A DNA stretch of 64,000 nt from UBA9676 sp963730065. GTDB taxonomy: Bacteria; Actinomycetota; Actinomycetes; Streptosporangiales; Streptosporangiaceae. The stretch spans positions 124,001-188,000 of the forward strand of contig CAVSQL010000012.1 in the NCBI GenBank assembly GCA_963730065.1. Reading direction: 5' to 3'. How positions within the stretch are numbered: the stretch's first letter is position 1; the number at the start of each line of letters is the position of its first letter. Made by a program: the position numbers and the translations under genes. Positions 51,645 through 60,801 of the stretch are shown in pieces. Below the pieces are notes generated by a model. That model made no database searches. It saw only the letters and a program-made list of their open reading frames with translations, and was not told where the DNA came from.

Positions 51645-53558
51645 GTGCCGCTCGCGCCCGTGAGGACGTCTGCCCAAGGACCTATCCACGCCGGCCGCAA
51701 CGGCCCTTCCCACGACGGCAGCGCCAGCCAGCCGGCGACCGGGGTCCATTACAAGTGGATCGCCCTGTCAAACACCACGCTCGGCATGCTGATGGCCACC
51801 ATCAACGCCTCCATCATGCTGATCGCGCTGCCGGACATCTTCCGCGGCATCGGCGTCAACCCGCTGCAGCCGGGCAACACCAGCCTGCTGTTGTGGCTGA
51901 TCATGGGATACCTGCTGGTCACCGCCGTGCTGGTGGTCAGCTTCGGGCGGCTGGGCGACATGTTCGGCCGGGTGCGGATGTTCAACCTCGGGTTCGCGCT
52001 GTTCGCCGGCTTCTCCATCCTGCTGTCGCTGACCTGGCTGCACGGCACCGCCGCCGCCTGGTGGCTGATCGCGATGCGGATCATGCAGGGAGTCGGCGGG
52101 GCCATGCTGATGGCCAACTCCAGTGCGATCCTCACCGACGCCTTCCCACCGGGCGAACGTGGGCTCGCGCTCGGGCTGAACCAGGTGGCCGGCATCGCCG
52201 GCTCGTTCATCGGCCTGGTGCTCGGCGGCGTGCTCGGCCCGCTCAACTGGCGTTATGTCTTCCTGGTCTCGGTCCCGTTCGGGGTGCTCGGCACGATCTG
52301 GTCCTACCGGAAGCTGCAGGAGCGGGGCATCCGCCCGGCCCGGCTGGACTGGGCGGGCAACGTGACCTTCGCCGCCGGCCTGATCGCGGTGCTGGTCGGC
52401 ATCACCTACGGCATCCAGCCCTACGGCGGGCACACGATGGGCTGGACCAGCCCGCTGGTCCTCGGCCTGATCGGCGGCGGGCTGGCGGTGCTCGCCATCT
52501 TCTGCGTGATCGAGACCCGGGTCGCCGAGCCGATGTTCCGCCTCGCCCTGTTCAAGATCCGCCCGTTCACCGCGGGCAACCTGGCCAGCCTGCTGTCGGG
52601 CCTGGGCCGCGGCGGCCTGATGTTCACCCTGATCATCTGGCTGCAGGGCATCTACCTGCCCATCCACGGCTACGGCTTCAGCCAGACCCCGCTGTGGGCC
52701 GGCATCGCCATGCTCCCGCTGACCGCCGGCTTCCTGGTCGCGGGGCCGGTGTCCGGCTGGCTGTCCGACCGTTACGGCGCCCGGCCGTTCGCCACCGGCG
52801 GCATGGTGCTGGCCGCCGTCTCGTTCGCGCTGCTCGAACTGCTGCCGGTTGACTTCGCCTACTGGCAGTTCGCGGGCATCCTCCTGCTCAACGGGATCGG
52901 CATGGGACTGTTCGCCTCCCCGAACCGGGCCGGCATCATGAACAGCCTCCCGGCCGAGCGGCGGGGCGTCGGCGCCGGCATGAGCGCGACGTTCCAGAAC
53001 TCGGCCATGGTGCTGTCCATTGGCATCTTCTTCACGCTGATCATCCTGGGCCTGGCCGCGTCGCTGCCGTCCGCGCTCAGCCACGGCCTGATCGCCCAGG
53101 GTGTGCCGCGGGCGGACGCGGCCCGGATCGCAGCGCTGCCGCCGGTCGCGGTCATGTTCGCCGCCCTGCTCGGCTACAACCCGGTGCAGACCCTGCTCGG
53201 GCACACCGTCAGCAAGCTGCCCGCGAGCCACGCCGCCTACCTGACCGGCCACACCTTCTTCCCCGCGCTGATCTCGCCGGCGTTCCAGCACGGCCTGGCC
53301 ATCGCGTTCGACTTCGCGATCGCGGCCTGCCTGATCGCGGCCGTGGCGTCGCTGCTGCGGGGCAGCCGGTACGTCCACGAGCTGCACGGCGAATCCCCGC
53401 TGCCCGCCACCGCCGCCGGTGCCGCTAGGCAGCCGCTGGCCCACGCCGCCGACGGGGCCCGCGCCGCGGCCGACGGCACGCGTTCCCGGCATCCCGTGGC
53501 CGCGCCGCACCCGGCCGCCAAGCACCTGGTGGCGAGCATGGAATCGGCGGACGGATAG
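51645..53558 (+). CDS. DHA2 (EmrB/QacA-type) MFS multidrug transporter
   Basis: 637 residues with about 14 hydrophobic helices. Family markers: ALPDIFRGIGVNP, GRLGDMFGRVRMF (motif A), RIMQGVGGAMLMANSSAILTDAFPPGERGLALGLNQVAGIAGSFIGLVLGG-type motif C region, GWLSDRYGARPF. N-terminal 45 residues and C-terminal 80 residues are hydrophilic and Ala/His-rich. Proton-driven drug or metabolite export at the membrane. GTG 51645 follows GGGAGGA. The operator upstream suggests ligand-induced expression. Confidence 0.88.
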   Translation: MPLAPVRTSAQGPIHAGRNGPSHDGSASQPATGVHYKWIALSNTTLGMLMATINASIMLIALPDIFRGIGVNPLQPGNTSLLLWLIMGYLLVTAVLVVSFGRLGDMFGRVRMFNLGFALFAGFSILLSLTWLHGTAAAWWLIAMRIMQGVGGAMLMANSSAILTDAFPPGERGLALGLNQVAGIAGSFIGLVLGGVLGPLNWRYVFLVSVPFGVLGTIWSYRKLQERGIRPARLDWAGNVTFAAGLIAVLVGITYGIQPYGGHTMGWTSPLVLGLIGGGLAVLAIFCVIETRVAEPMFRLALFKIRPFTAGNLASLLSGLGRGGLMFTLIIWLQGIYLPIHGYGFSQTPLWAGIAMLPLTAGFLVAGPVSGWLSDRYGARPFATGGMVLAAVSFALLELLPVDFAYWQFAGILLLNGIGMGLFASPNRAGIMNSLPAERRGVGAGMSATFQNSAMVLSIGIFFTLIILGLAASLPSALSHGLIAQGVPRADAARIAALPPVAVMFAALLGYNPVQTLLGHTVSKLPASHAAYLTGHTFFPALISPAFQHGLAIAFDFAIAACLIAAVASLLRGSRYVHELHGESPLPATAAGAARQPLAHAADGARAAADGTRSRHPVAAPHPAAKHLVASMESADG

Positions 53559-53673
53559 CCGCGCCTAGCCGGGCGGGGAGCCCAGCCGATCTGCGCGGCG
53601 TGACCACCCTGACCGAGCATGGGCAGCGCTGATCCACCGGGGGCCGCGCCGGGCCATCGCGAGCACTATTGTC

Positions 53674-54771
53674 ATGCCGGTGACCTGTTGGTTGCTCAAC
53701 AGCAACTATTCGGCCGCGGGTGCCCATCACATCACCCGGGCCGCGGCCGTGGCGTCCGGTGCCTCCCGCGCCCTGCTCGGCGCCGTCCCGGCCTCCGCGC
53801 CGCTGAGCACGCCAGCGCTGTGGCTCACCGGCGCGGCACGCTGGCTGCTGCTCGCCGGGCTGTCCCTCGCGCTGGGTGGGCTCGCCGGGCGTGGGCTCGC
53901 CCGGCAGTACATCGCCCGGGAGGATACGCCTGACGCACCCGCGCCGCTGCCACCGCCCTGGGCGCTGCGCGGCTCGCTCATCGGCCTGGCGGCAAGCGCC
54001 GCGCTGCTGATCATCGCGCGGGCCGGCCCGGGCGTGGCGGCACGCCTGGCCCGCCCGCCGGTGGTGGGCCTGGAGTCCAGGGCCACCGGCGTGATCGCCG
54101 CCGTAGAGTTCGCCTGCTTCGCGCTCGCCGCTCTCACGCTCCGGCTCCGCCAGCCTGGCTGGAGCCTGCCGCCACTGTTCGGCGTCGCGCTGGCGGAGGG
54201 GATCCGCGCTCACCCGGAGGGCTCGATCCCGGTGGCCGGCGCGCTGCTCACCTTCTGCCACCTGCTGCCGGGCGTGGTCTGGGCCGGCATGCTCGTGTAC
54301 ACGGCCCGTGCCGCAATCGCCTGGCGGGCCTACCCGCGGCCGGTGCAGGGCCTGTTCCGGTTCCATGGCATGGCCGCGGCCTGGCTGTTCGCGGTCGTCG
54401 TGGTGACCGGCGTGCTCTCGGCCCTGCTGCTGGTGCCGGTGGGTTCGCTGGTGACGACGACGTACGGGCGTGTCCTCCTGGCCAAGGCGGCGGTGGTCAC
54501 GGTCGCGGCTGCGCTGGCCCTGGCCACCCGGGCGAGGCTGCGGCACCCAGCGGAGCCCGGAGCCGGGCTCCCGCTCGTGACCAGGCTGGAGATCGGCGCG
54601 CTGGCCGCGGTGCTGGCCGTCACCGGGCTGCTGACGGTCCTGATGCCGCCGGCCAAGCCCATCTACGCGGGCCGGGCCAGGACCGCGCCGGCGTCAGTGG
54701 TCCGCGCTGGCCGGCGCCAGCCCGGGGAGGCGGTGTCATACGTGGGTCCTGCGCGGTTCCGCGCACAGTGA
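53674..54771 (+). CDS. CopD-like copper-resistance membrane protein
   Basis: 365 residues, about 8 hydrophobic helices. Helix ALLTFCHLLPGVVWAGMLVYTARA and FRFHGMAAAWLFAVVVVTGVLSALLL, then TYGRVLLAKAAVVTVAAALAL are typical of the CopD domain, whose His residues sit in such helices. No CopC domain is attached. Could import copper or act in redox balance; start ATG 53674 has a weak ribosome site. Confidence 0.72.
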   Translation: MPVTCWLLNSNYSAAGAHHITRAAAVASGASRALLGAVPASAPLSTPALWLTGAARWLLLAGLSLALGGLAGRGLARQYIAREDTPDAPAPLPPPWALRGSLIGLAASAALLIIARAGPGVAARLARPPVVGLESRATGVIAAVEFACFALAALTLRLRQPGWSLPPLFGVALAEGIRAHPEGSIPVAGALLTFCHLLPGVVWAGMLVYTARAAIAWRAYPRPVQGLFRFHGMAAAWLFAVVVVTGVLSALLLVPVGSLVTTTYGRVLLAKAAVVTVAAALALATRARLRHPAEPGAGLPLVTRLEIGALAAVLAVTGLLTVLMPPAKPIYAGRARTAPASVVRAGRRQPGEAVSYVGPARFRAQ

Positions 54772-54825
54772 CCCGGGCCGGGCGGCCTAGCTCCTGACCC
54801 GGGTGCCGTGTAGCAGGATGGGCAC

Positions 54826-55158
54826 ATGCTGGTCGTTCACGTTCATGCCCGGGTCCTGCCCGAGCGGGTCGGGGATTTCCTGGCCGCCACGCTGGTCAAC
54901 GCGCGGGCATCGCTGGCCGAGCCTGGTGTGCTGCGGTTCGACGTTCTGCAGGATCAGGCGGACCGGACGCACGTGGTGCTGGTGGAGGTCTACCGCGACG
55001 CCGAGGCCCCCGCCGCGCACAAGCTGACGCCGCACTACGCGGCCTGGCGCGACGCGGTGGCCGAGATGATGGCCGAGCCGCGGGCGTCCGATAAGTACTC
55101 CGCGGTGTTCCCGGCGGGCAGCGAGGGCTGGGCGAGCGGCCCACCCGGCCCCACGTGA
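54826..55158 (+). CDS. Antibiotic biosynthesis monooxygenase-domain protein (YgiN/LsrG-like)
   Basis: 110 residues. VVHVHARVLPERVGDFLAATLVNARASLAEPGVLRFDVLQD and VEVYRDAEAPAAHKLTPHYAAWRDAV (given here as family blocks, each a continuous ABM-fold segment) match putative quinol monooxygenases or LsrG-type isomerases. GTGA overlap with the next gene indicates coupling, so it may process an aldehyde or quinone formed with the neighbouring dehydrogenase. Confidence 0.8.
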   Translation: MLVVHVHARVLPERVGDFLAATLVNARASLAEPGVLRFDVLQDQADRTHVVLVEVYRDAEAPAAHKLTPHYAAWRDAVAEMMAEPRASDKYSAVFPAGSEGWASGPPGPT

Positions 55159-56309
55159 GCGCGATGGCGTTCGAGTTCGCGACCGCCGGCCACATCATGG
55201 CCGGCGCTGGCCGGGCGGAGGAGCTGCCCGGGGTCCTCGCCGGGCTCGGGTCCCGGGTGCTGGTGTGCACGGGAGCGGACCCGGCCCGCCACGCCGGCCT
55301 CCTGGCCGGGCTGGATTTGCCGACCGCGGTGTTCGCCGTGGCGGGCGAGCCCACGGTCGAGCTGGCCCGGTCCGGCACCGCCGCGGCCCGCGAGCACGGT
55401 GCCGATGTCGTCGTCGCGATCGGCGGCGGCAGCGTCATCGACCTCGGCAAGGCCGTGGCCATGCTGCTGGGCAACGGCGGCGACCCGCTTGACTACCTGG
55501 AGGTCGTTGGATCGGGCAAGAAGATCACCCAGCCTGCGGTACCGCTGCTGGCCGTGCCCACCACCGCCGGCACCGGAGCGGAGGTGACGGCCAATGCCGT
55601 GCTCGCCTCACCGGCGCACGGGGTCAAGGCGAGCCTGCGCAGCCCGCTGATGATCCCCCGGGTCGCGCTGGTCGATCCCGAGCTCACGGTGTCCTGCCCG
55701 CCGCCGGTCACCGCGGCCAGCGGCCTGGACGCGCTCACCCAGTGCCTGGAGCCGTTCGTCTCCGCCTGGGCGAACCCGCTCACCGACGGCCTGGCCCGCG
55801 AGGGTTTGCGCCGGGCCGCGGCGGGCCTGCGCGCCGCCTATGCCGACGGCAGCGACCTTGCGGCCCGGGCCGACATGGCCATGTGCAGCCTGCTGGGCGG
55901 GATCGCGCTGGCCAACGCCAAGCTCGGTGCCGTCCACGGCCTGGCCGGTGTCATCGGCGGGATGGCGGACGTGCCGCACGGCGTGGCCTGCGCCGCCCTG
56001 CTGGCCCCGGTGATCGAGGCCAACGTGGAGGCGCTGCGGTCCGGGCCAGCGGGTCACCCGGCCCTGGGCCGGTACACCGAAGCCGCCCGGCTGGTGACCG
56101 GGAATCCCGCCGCATCCATCGAGGACGGGCTCGCCTGGGTCCGGGAGACGGTCACCCTGCTCGCCGTGCCCGGGCTGGCCACGTTCGGCGTCCGGCCGCA
56201 GCACGCCGGTGACGTTGCCGCCAAAGCCGCCAGGTCAAGCAGCATGCAGGGCAATCCCGTCGCCCTGAGCGACAGCGACCTGCGCGCGATCGTCCTGCAG
56301 GCGCTGTAG
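55155..56309 (+). CDS. Iron-containing alcohol dehydrogenase
   Basis: 384 residues. NAD-binding VVVAIGGGSVIDLGKAVAMLL, PTTAGTGAEVTANAVL, metal-site region SGLDALTQCLEPFVSAWANPL and AVHGLAGVIGGMADVPHGVACA with ligand His residues. Group III (Fe-ADH) dehydrogenase; maleylacetate reductase-like and lactaldehyde-type enzymes share these motifs. GTG start 55155 overlaps the ABM gene. A product with the ABM partner is inferred, not known. Confidence 0.85.
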   Translation: MSAMAFEFATAGHIMAGAGRAEELPGVLAGLGSRVLVCTGADPARHAGLLAGLDLPTAVFAVAGEPTVELARSGTAAAREHGADVVVAIGGGSVIDLGKAVAMLLGNGGDPLDYLEVVGSGKKITQPAVPLLAVPTTAGTGAEVTANAVLASPAHGVKASLRSPLMIPRVALVDPELTVSCPPPVTAASGLDALTQCLEPFVSAWANPLTDGLAREGLRRAAAGLRAAYADGSDLAARADMAMCSLLGGIALANAKLGAVHGLAGVIGGMADVPHGVACAALLAPVIEANVEALRSGPAGHPALGRYTEAARLVTGNPAASIEDGLAWVRETVTLLAVPGLATFGVRPQHAGDVAAKAARSSSMQGNPVALSDSDLRAIVLQAL

Positions 56310-56481
56310 CCACGGCGAGCCTGCGCTCATGGGACTTCAAGATCGCAGATGAGCGCGGGCGCGGCAGGTATCAGCTCGACGCCCGTAGCGGGCACTGCGC
56401 CAGCAGGAGCTGGTGGACGTCGAGATTGCCGGGTGCGCGCGTCGTGCGGCCGCAGTTCTCCCTGAGGGCCTGCCGTGAATC

Positions 56482-57450
56482 TCAGGCGGTGGCGAGGAAC
56501 CGGGCCAGTTCGTCCCGGGTCGGCGCGGTGGCCGGCCCGCGCCTGGTGACCGCGACCGCAGCCGCCGCGTTGGCGGTGCGGGCGGCGGCGGTCTCAGTCA
56601 TGCCCGCCGCCAGCGCGGCGATGAAGACCCCGCTGTGGGCGTCGCCGGCGCCATTGGTGTCACGCACCCGCACCCGGAACCCCGGCACGTGCACCACCAC
56701 CCCGTCGCCCGCGCGGCCGACCAGGCAGCCGCCGGGCCCGGTGCGCACCAGCACCCGGGACCGGCTGGTCCGGCCGGCGAGCGCGGCCGCCGCGGCCCGC
56801 GGGTCCGTGACCCCGGTGAGGATGGCGGCCTCCCGCGCGTTGCAGGTCAGCCAGTCCGCCCGGCCGAGCACGGCGGCGAGCGCCCCGGCCGGGACGGATC
56901 CGGCCAGCGGGCCGGGGTCGAAGAAGAGCAGATTGCCGTCGCGCAGCCGCGGCAGCCACCCGAGCAGCGCGGCCCGGTTGCTGTCGTGAACCAGGCTGTA
57001 GCCGGACAGGTAGACGGCATCGCCCTCGGCCGGGCTGACCCGGCCGAGGTCCCCGGCGGTGAGCGTGGCCTCGGCGCCGCGGCTGGTGAGGAAGGTCCGC
57101 TCGCCGCCGGCCTCCACGATCGTGAGCACGAAGCCGGTGTCCTGTCCGGCCTTGGCCGGCTGGATGACATCGATGCCCTCTGCGGCCAGCGCCGTCCGCG
57201 CCATCGTGCCGAACGGGCCGGTTCCGTGGGCGCCCGCGTAGGCGGCCCGCAGGCCCTGGCGGGCGGCGGCGGCCATCACGTTGAACCCACCTCCGGGCGT
57301 GGCCTCGGCCCGGCTCGCCAGTACGTCGCCGCCCCGCTCGGGGAGCGCGGGCACGCCCAGGACGATGTCGACGACCACGTTGCCGAGATGAAGCAGCCGG
57401 TCGAACCGGGCCGGCCCGGCGGCGGGCGGTCCCTGGCTACCCTGGGGCAT
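56482..57450 (-). CDS. PfkB-family carbohydrate/nucleoside kinase
   Basis: 322 residues. GNVVVDIVLGVPALPERGGDV, GGGFNVMAAAARQGL substrate loop, TNGAGDAHSGVFIAAL with catalytic Asp and anion hole. Phosphorylates a sugar or nucleoside with ATP. Start 57450 (MPQGSQG) overlaps the ADP-ribosylglycohydrolase-like gene by 14 bp. With a ribosyl hydrolase, cysteine hydrolase and NCS1 permease upstream, a ribokinase- or nucleoside-kinase role is likely. Confidence 0.82.
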   Translation of the reverse strand: MPQGSQGPPAAGPARFDRLLHLGNVVVDIVLGVPALPERGGDVLASRAEATPGGGFNVMAAAARQGLRAAYAGAHGTGPFGTMARTALAAEGIDVIQPAKAGQDTGFVLTIVEAGGERTFLTSRGAEATLTAGDLGRVSPAEGDAVYLSGYSLVHDSNRAALLGWLPRLRDGNLLFFDPGPLAGSVPAGALAAVLGRADWLTCNAREAAILTGVTDPRAAAAALAGRTSRSRVLVRTGPGGCLVGRAGDGVVVHVPGFRVRVRDTNGAGDAHSGVFIAALAAGMTETAAARTANAAAAVAVTRRGPATAPTRDELARFLATA

Positions 57451-58462
57451 CGCCGCCGGGCTGCGCGGCCGCCCCGGCCCGGACCGCAAGCAGGCCGGCC
57501 GCCAGCCCCTCCAGCCCGAGGTTGTTCACCCGGGCCACCGTGACCCGCGCGTTCGCCGGGAACGCCTCCCCCCCGTGGCAGGCACCGCAGATCGCGCCGG
57601 CCATGGCGGCGATCGTGTCGCAGTCACCGCCCAGCGAGGCGGCCATCCGGCAGGCGAGCCACGGGTCGCCCATGCTCGCCGCCGCCACCGCGAACGCCGC
57701 GGGCACCGATTCCTGGGTGGCCAGGCTCGATCCCACCAGCCGGTACACCACGTCCATGGCCGCCTCCGGGACGAGCCCGGTGACCAGCCCGGTCGCCCAG
57801 ATGATCCGCGTGGCCACGTCCGCGCCCGCGGCCCAGTGCCCGAGCTGGGCGGCGCTGGCCGACGCGGCCGCCGCGATCTGGACCGCGTCGCCGACCGTGG
57901 CCCCGTCGATCCCGGCGCTGACCGCCGCCGCCACCGCCGCCGCGCCCGCCAGCGCGATCCCGGTGTTGTGCGTCACCCGGCTCGCGGCCACCACGCGCTT
58001 CATCAGCAGGCCATGATCGCCGGACGGGGTGGCGATACCCACCGGCGTGATCCGCATCGCGGCCCCGTTGGTGGTGCCGAACCGGCCGGAGTCCTCGATG
58101 CTGGCCCCGGCGGCGACCGCGCTGAGGGCCCGCCGCGTGGACGGGCCGAGCAGGTCGAGCGAGCCGCGGGCGCGCATCGACTCCTCCCACACCAGCAGCT
58201 GGCTCGCCAGTTCGGCCGGGTCGGGGGTCCCGCGGCCCTCGATGACCAGGCGCGCCAGCAGCACCGCCTGCTCGGTGTCGTCGGTGACGGTGCCCGCCGG
58301 CCGCCCGGCGGCCAGCGGATGATCCGGCGGGCCCGGCTCGAAGCCGGCCAGCAGGCTGCCGTACCGTGCCACGATCTCGGGCCGGGAGCGCGACTGGGTC
58401 GGCATGCCCAGCGCATCGCCGATCGCCAGCCCGTACAGCGCCCCGAGTGCACGCTCACGCAC
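57437..58462 (-). CDS. ADP-ribosylglycohydrolase (DraG)-family protein
   Basis: 341 residues. YGLAIGDALGMPTQSRS, GTVTDDTEQAVLLARL with the TDDT metal motif, TNGAAMRITPVGIATP, SRVTHNTGIALAGAAAVAAAVSAG and LGGDCDTIAAMAGAICGA with metal Asp. A binuclear Mg hydrolase cleaving N- or O-ribosyl bonds. In this operon it more likely splits a small N-riboside taken up by the permease than a modified protein. Start GTG 58462 sits after GGGAGG; ATG 58519 is a longer alternative. Confidence 0.82.
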   Translation of the reverse strand: MRERALGALYGLAIGDALGMPTQSRSRPEIVARYGSLLAGFEPGPPDHPLAAGRPAGTVTDDTEQAVLLARLVIEGRGTPDPAELASQLLVWEESMRARGSLDLLGPSTRRALSAVAAGASIEDSGRFGTTNGAAMRITPVGIATPSGDHGLLMKRVVAASRVTHNTGIALAGAAAVAAAVSAGIDGATVGDAVQIAAAASASAAQLGHWAAGADVATRIIWATGLVTGLVPEAAMDVVYRLVGSSLATQESVPAAFAVAAASMGDPWLACRMAASLGGDCDTIAAMAGAICGACHGGEAFPANARVTVARVNNLGLEGLAAGLLAVRAGAAAQPGGDAPG

Positions 58463-58561
58463 CAGCTGCTCACCTCCCGGTTCCTGCCTAACGACGGCTG
58501 CCGCGCCGGGCACCCCCATCTGGCTGGCCCAGCTGCCGGCGCAGCGGGGCCAGCGCCGCAG

Positions 58562-59201
58562 CTATCGTTGAGCGCGCTTGCGGTTGGGCTCTTCTGCCCA
58601 CCGATCTCCGGGAGCCTGCCGGATGGCCTCGTCCAGGCTGACCACTTCCACCAGCGGGCTGTAGAGGCGCAGGATATCCAGGGTCTTGGTGTGGCTCTCG
58701 TCGTTGACGCCCGCGCAGGCGTCCGCGACCACCTGCACCAGGACCCCGTCATCGGCGGCCGCCAGGGCGGTCGAACAGGACACAGCAGTCGGTGGAGACC
58801 CCGGCCAGCACCAGCCGCCCGCCGCCCACGATCTCGTACAGCTCGTCGCCCACCTTGCCGAAGGTCGTGGCGTCCACGGTCGGCGCCGGCTCATTGGCGA
58901 ACTCGTCCACGAGCTCGTAGATCCGCGCGTCCGGCGGTCGCAGCGCGAACGGCCAGAGCTCGTAATAGCGGCGCCACGCCCCGGCGGGGGCGGCCGGCGC
59001 CACGAACCTGGTGAAGACGACGTGCGGCTGGTAGGCGCCGACGAGCCGCTGGATGGGGCCCACGATCTCGCCGAACCGGGGCGTGAACCAGGGACTGTCA
59101 CGCTCACCGAACACCCGCTGCATGTCGATGACCGCGAGCGTCGCCTGCTGCTCCCCGGCGGCCGAGCCTTCCGGGCCCGCCGGGCGGGCCGGGCTGGTCA
59201 T
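58562..59201 (-). pseudogene. Isochorismatase-family cysteine hydrolase, one-base frameshift
   Basis: The start at 59201 gives MTSPARPAGPEG, AVIDMQRVFGERDSPWF (catalytic Asp), TTFGKVGDELY (Lys) and LVLAGVSTDCCVL (nucleophile Cys). The frame then breaks near 58774. Removing one base of TTCG/CGAA gives STALAAADDGVLVQVVADACAG ... TKTLDILRLYSPLVEVV to a stop at 58562, the proper C-terminus. All catalytic residues precede the break. Overlaps the permease stop by ATGA. Hydrolyses an amide or imide-like bond of unknown substrate. Confidence 0.75.
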
Positions 59202-60703
59202 GTCTGGGCGGTGGCGGGCTCCCGCGGCGCCGCCTCCTGCGCGCGCACGGACGGCCGGCTGAATGCCCATTGCGCGACGAACCCGAGCACCAGGGCCACG
59301 AGCACACCCAGGTTGGCGAACGCCCAGGCGCCGGTCTTGCCGCCGAGACCGAACGGGCCGAGCAGGTAGCCCTGCCATTTGAGCCAGCTCGCGAGGGTGT
59401 TGGTGACCAGCCCCCATCCGATGACGGTGGCGACGATGACCACGCCGACCGGGAACCACCGGATGTCGCCGTAGCGGCCGCCCGGGTTGTACAGCTCCGC
59501 CTCGGCGTAGTCACGCCGCCGCAGTACGATGTCGGCGAGCATGACGCCGCACCAGGCGGCGATCGGCACGCCGAGCGTGATCAGGAAGCCCTCGAACTGG
59601 CCGAAGAAGTTGCCGGATATGAACACCACGTAGATCGTGCCCAGGGTCATCACGGTGCCGTCGATCAGCGCCGCGACATACCGGGGGACCCGCAGGCCGA
59701 GCGACAGCAGGGCCAGGCCCGAGGAGTAGATGTCCAGCACCGCGCCGCCGATCAGGCCGAGCACGGCCACGATCGCGAACGGGACCAGGAACCAGGTCGG
59801 CAGCAGCACGGCGAGCGCCCCGATCGGGTCGTTGGCGATCGAGGTGCTCAGCCCCTTGGAGGAGCCGGCCAGCAGCAGCCCGAAGATGATCAGGGCGATC
59901 GGGGCCACCGCGCCGCCGAAGGTCGTCCAGCCGGCCACCCCGGTGCTCGAGGATTTCCGCGGCAGATAGCGCGAGTAGTCGGCGGCCACGTTGACCCACC
60001 CGAGCCCGAAGCCGGTCATGATGAACACCAGCCCGCCGATCAGCGCCTGCGCCGAGCCTCCCGGCAACGCCGACACCGCCGACCAGTGGATCTTGCCGGC
60101 GACCAGGATGATGAATACCACCGTGAGCACCCCGGTGATGATCGTGATGGCCGTCTGCATGCGCATGATCAGGTCGAACCCCATCACGCCGCCGAAGATG
60201 GTCAGCCCGACCACCACGATCAGCGCGATTACCTTGGTGGCGGTGCCGCTGGGCCAGCCGAGGTGCCCGAAGACCGTCGCGATCGCCAGCACCGCCAGGA
60301 TCATCAGGATGGTCTCCCAGCCGACCGTCAGCAGCCACGAGATGACCGTCGGCAGCTTGTTGCCGCGGACGCCGAACGCCGCCCGGCTCAGCACCATCGT
60401 CGGTGCCGACCCGCGCTTGCCGGCGATCGCGATGAACCCGCACAACAGGAACGAGATGATGATCCCGACCGCGCCGACCACGACCGCCTGCCAGAACGAG
60501 ATACCGAACGCCAGCAGGAACGCTCCGTAGCTCAGGCCGAGCACCGAGATGTTGGCCGCGAACCACGGCCAGAACAGGTCACGTGGATGGCCCTTGCGCT
60601 CGGAATCGGTGATGACGTTGATGCCGTTCGTCTCGATCTGCAGCGGGCGCGATTCGGCCTCGCCTGCCTGGACGGCAACCCCGGCACCTTGAACATCAGC
60701 CAT
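59198..60703 (-). CDS. NCS1-family (cytosine/purine/allantoin-type) permease
   Basis: 501 residues, 12 hydrophobic helices. FWPWFAANISVLGLSYGAFLLAFG near residue 47, RAAFGVRGNKLPTVISWLLTVGWE, GFGLGWVNVAADYSRYLP, IGGAVLDIYSSGLALLSLGLRVPRY, and VMLADIVLRRRDYAEAELY. NCS1 proteins import nucleobases, nucleosides or related heterocycles with H+ or Na+. First gene of the four-gene operon, so it defines an imported heterocycle or riboside. Confidence 0.88.
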   Translation of the reverse strand: MADVQGAGVAVQAGEAESRPLQIETNGINVITDSERKGHPRDLFWPWFAANISVLGLSYGAFLLAFGISFWQAVVVGAVGIIISFLLCGFIAIAGKRGSAPTMVLSRAAFGVRGNKLPTVISWLLTVGWETILMILAVLAIATVFGHLGWPSGTATKVIALIVVVGLTIFGGVMGFDLIMRMQTAITIITGVLTVVFIILVAGKIHWSAVSALPGGSAQALIGGLVFIMTGFGLGWVNVAADYSRYLPRKSSSTGVAGWTTFGGAVAPIALIIFGLLLAGSSKGLSTSIANDPIGALAVLLPTWFLVPFAIVAVLGLIGGAVLDIYSSGLALLSLGLRVPRYVAALIDGTVMTLGTIYVVFISGNFFGQFEGFLITLGVPIAAWCGVMLADIVLRRRDYAEAELYNPGGRYGDIRWFPVGVVIVATVIGWGLVTNTLASWLKWQGYLLGPFGLGGKTGAWAFANLGVLVALVLGFVAQWAFSRPSVRAQEAAPREPATAQT

Positions 60704-60742
60704 GGCAAACCCTCCCTACCGCCTGTACTGCCTAACCATGCC

Positions 60743-60770
60743 GGTGGGCGTTGTGGTGATCATGCCCACC
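60743..60770. promoter_or_regulatory. Inverted repeat upstream of NCS1 operon
   Basis: GGTGGGC (60743-60749) and GCCCACC (60764-60770), spaced by 14 bp, 40 bp before the permease start. Candidate operator. Confidence 0.45.
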
Positions 60771-60801
60771 GTGGAACCGGTGAATGTCATCTCCGCGCCG
60801 C

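Noticed and set aside
51768..53525. 585-codon minus-strand frame opposite the DHA2 transporter
   Set aside because: Exact antisense of a clear 14-helix transporter, rich in Gln/Arg/Glu/His with no family motif.
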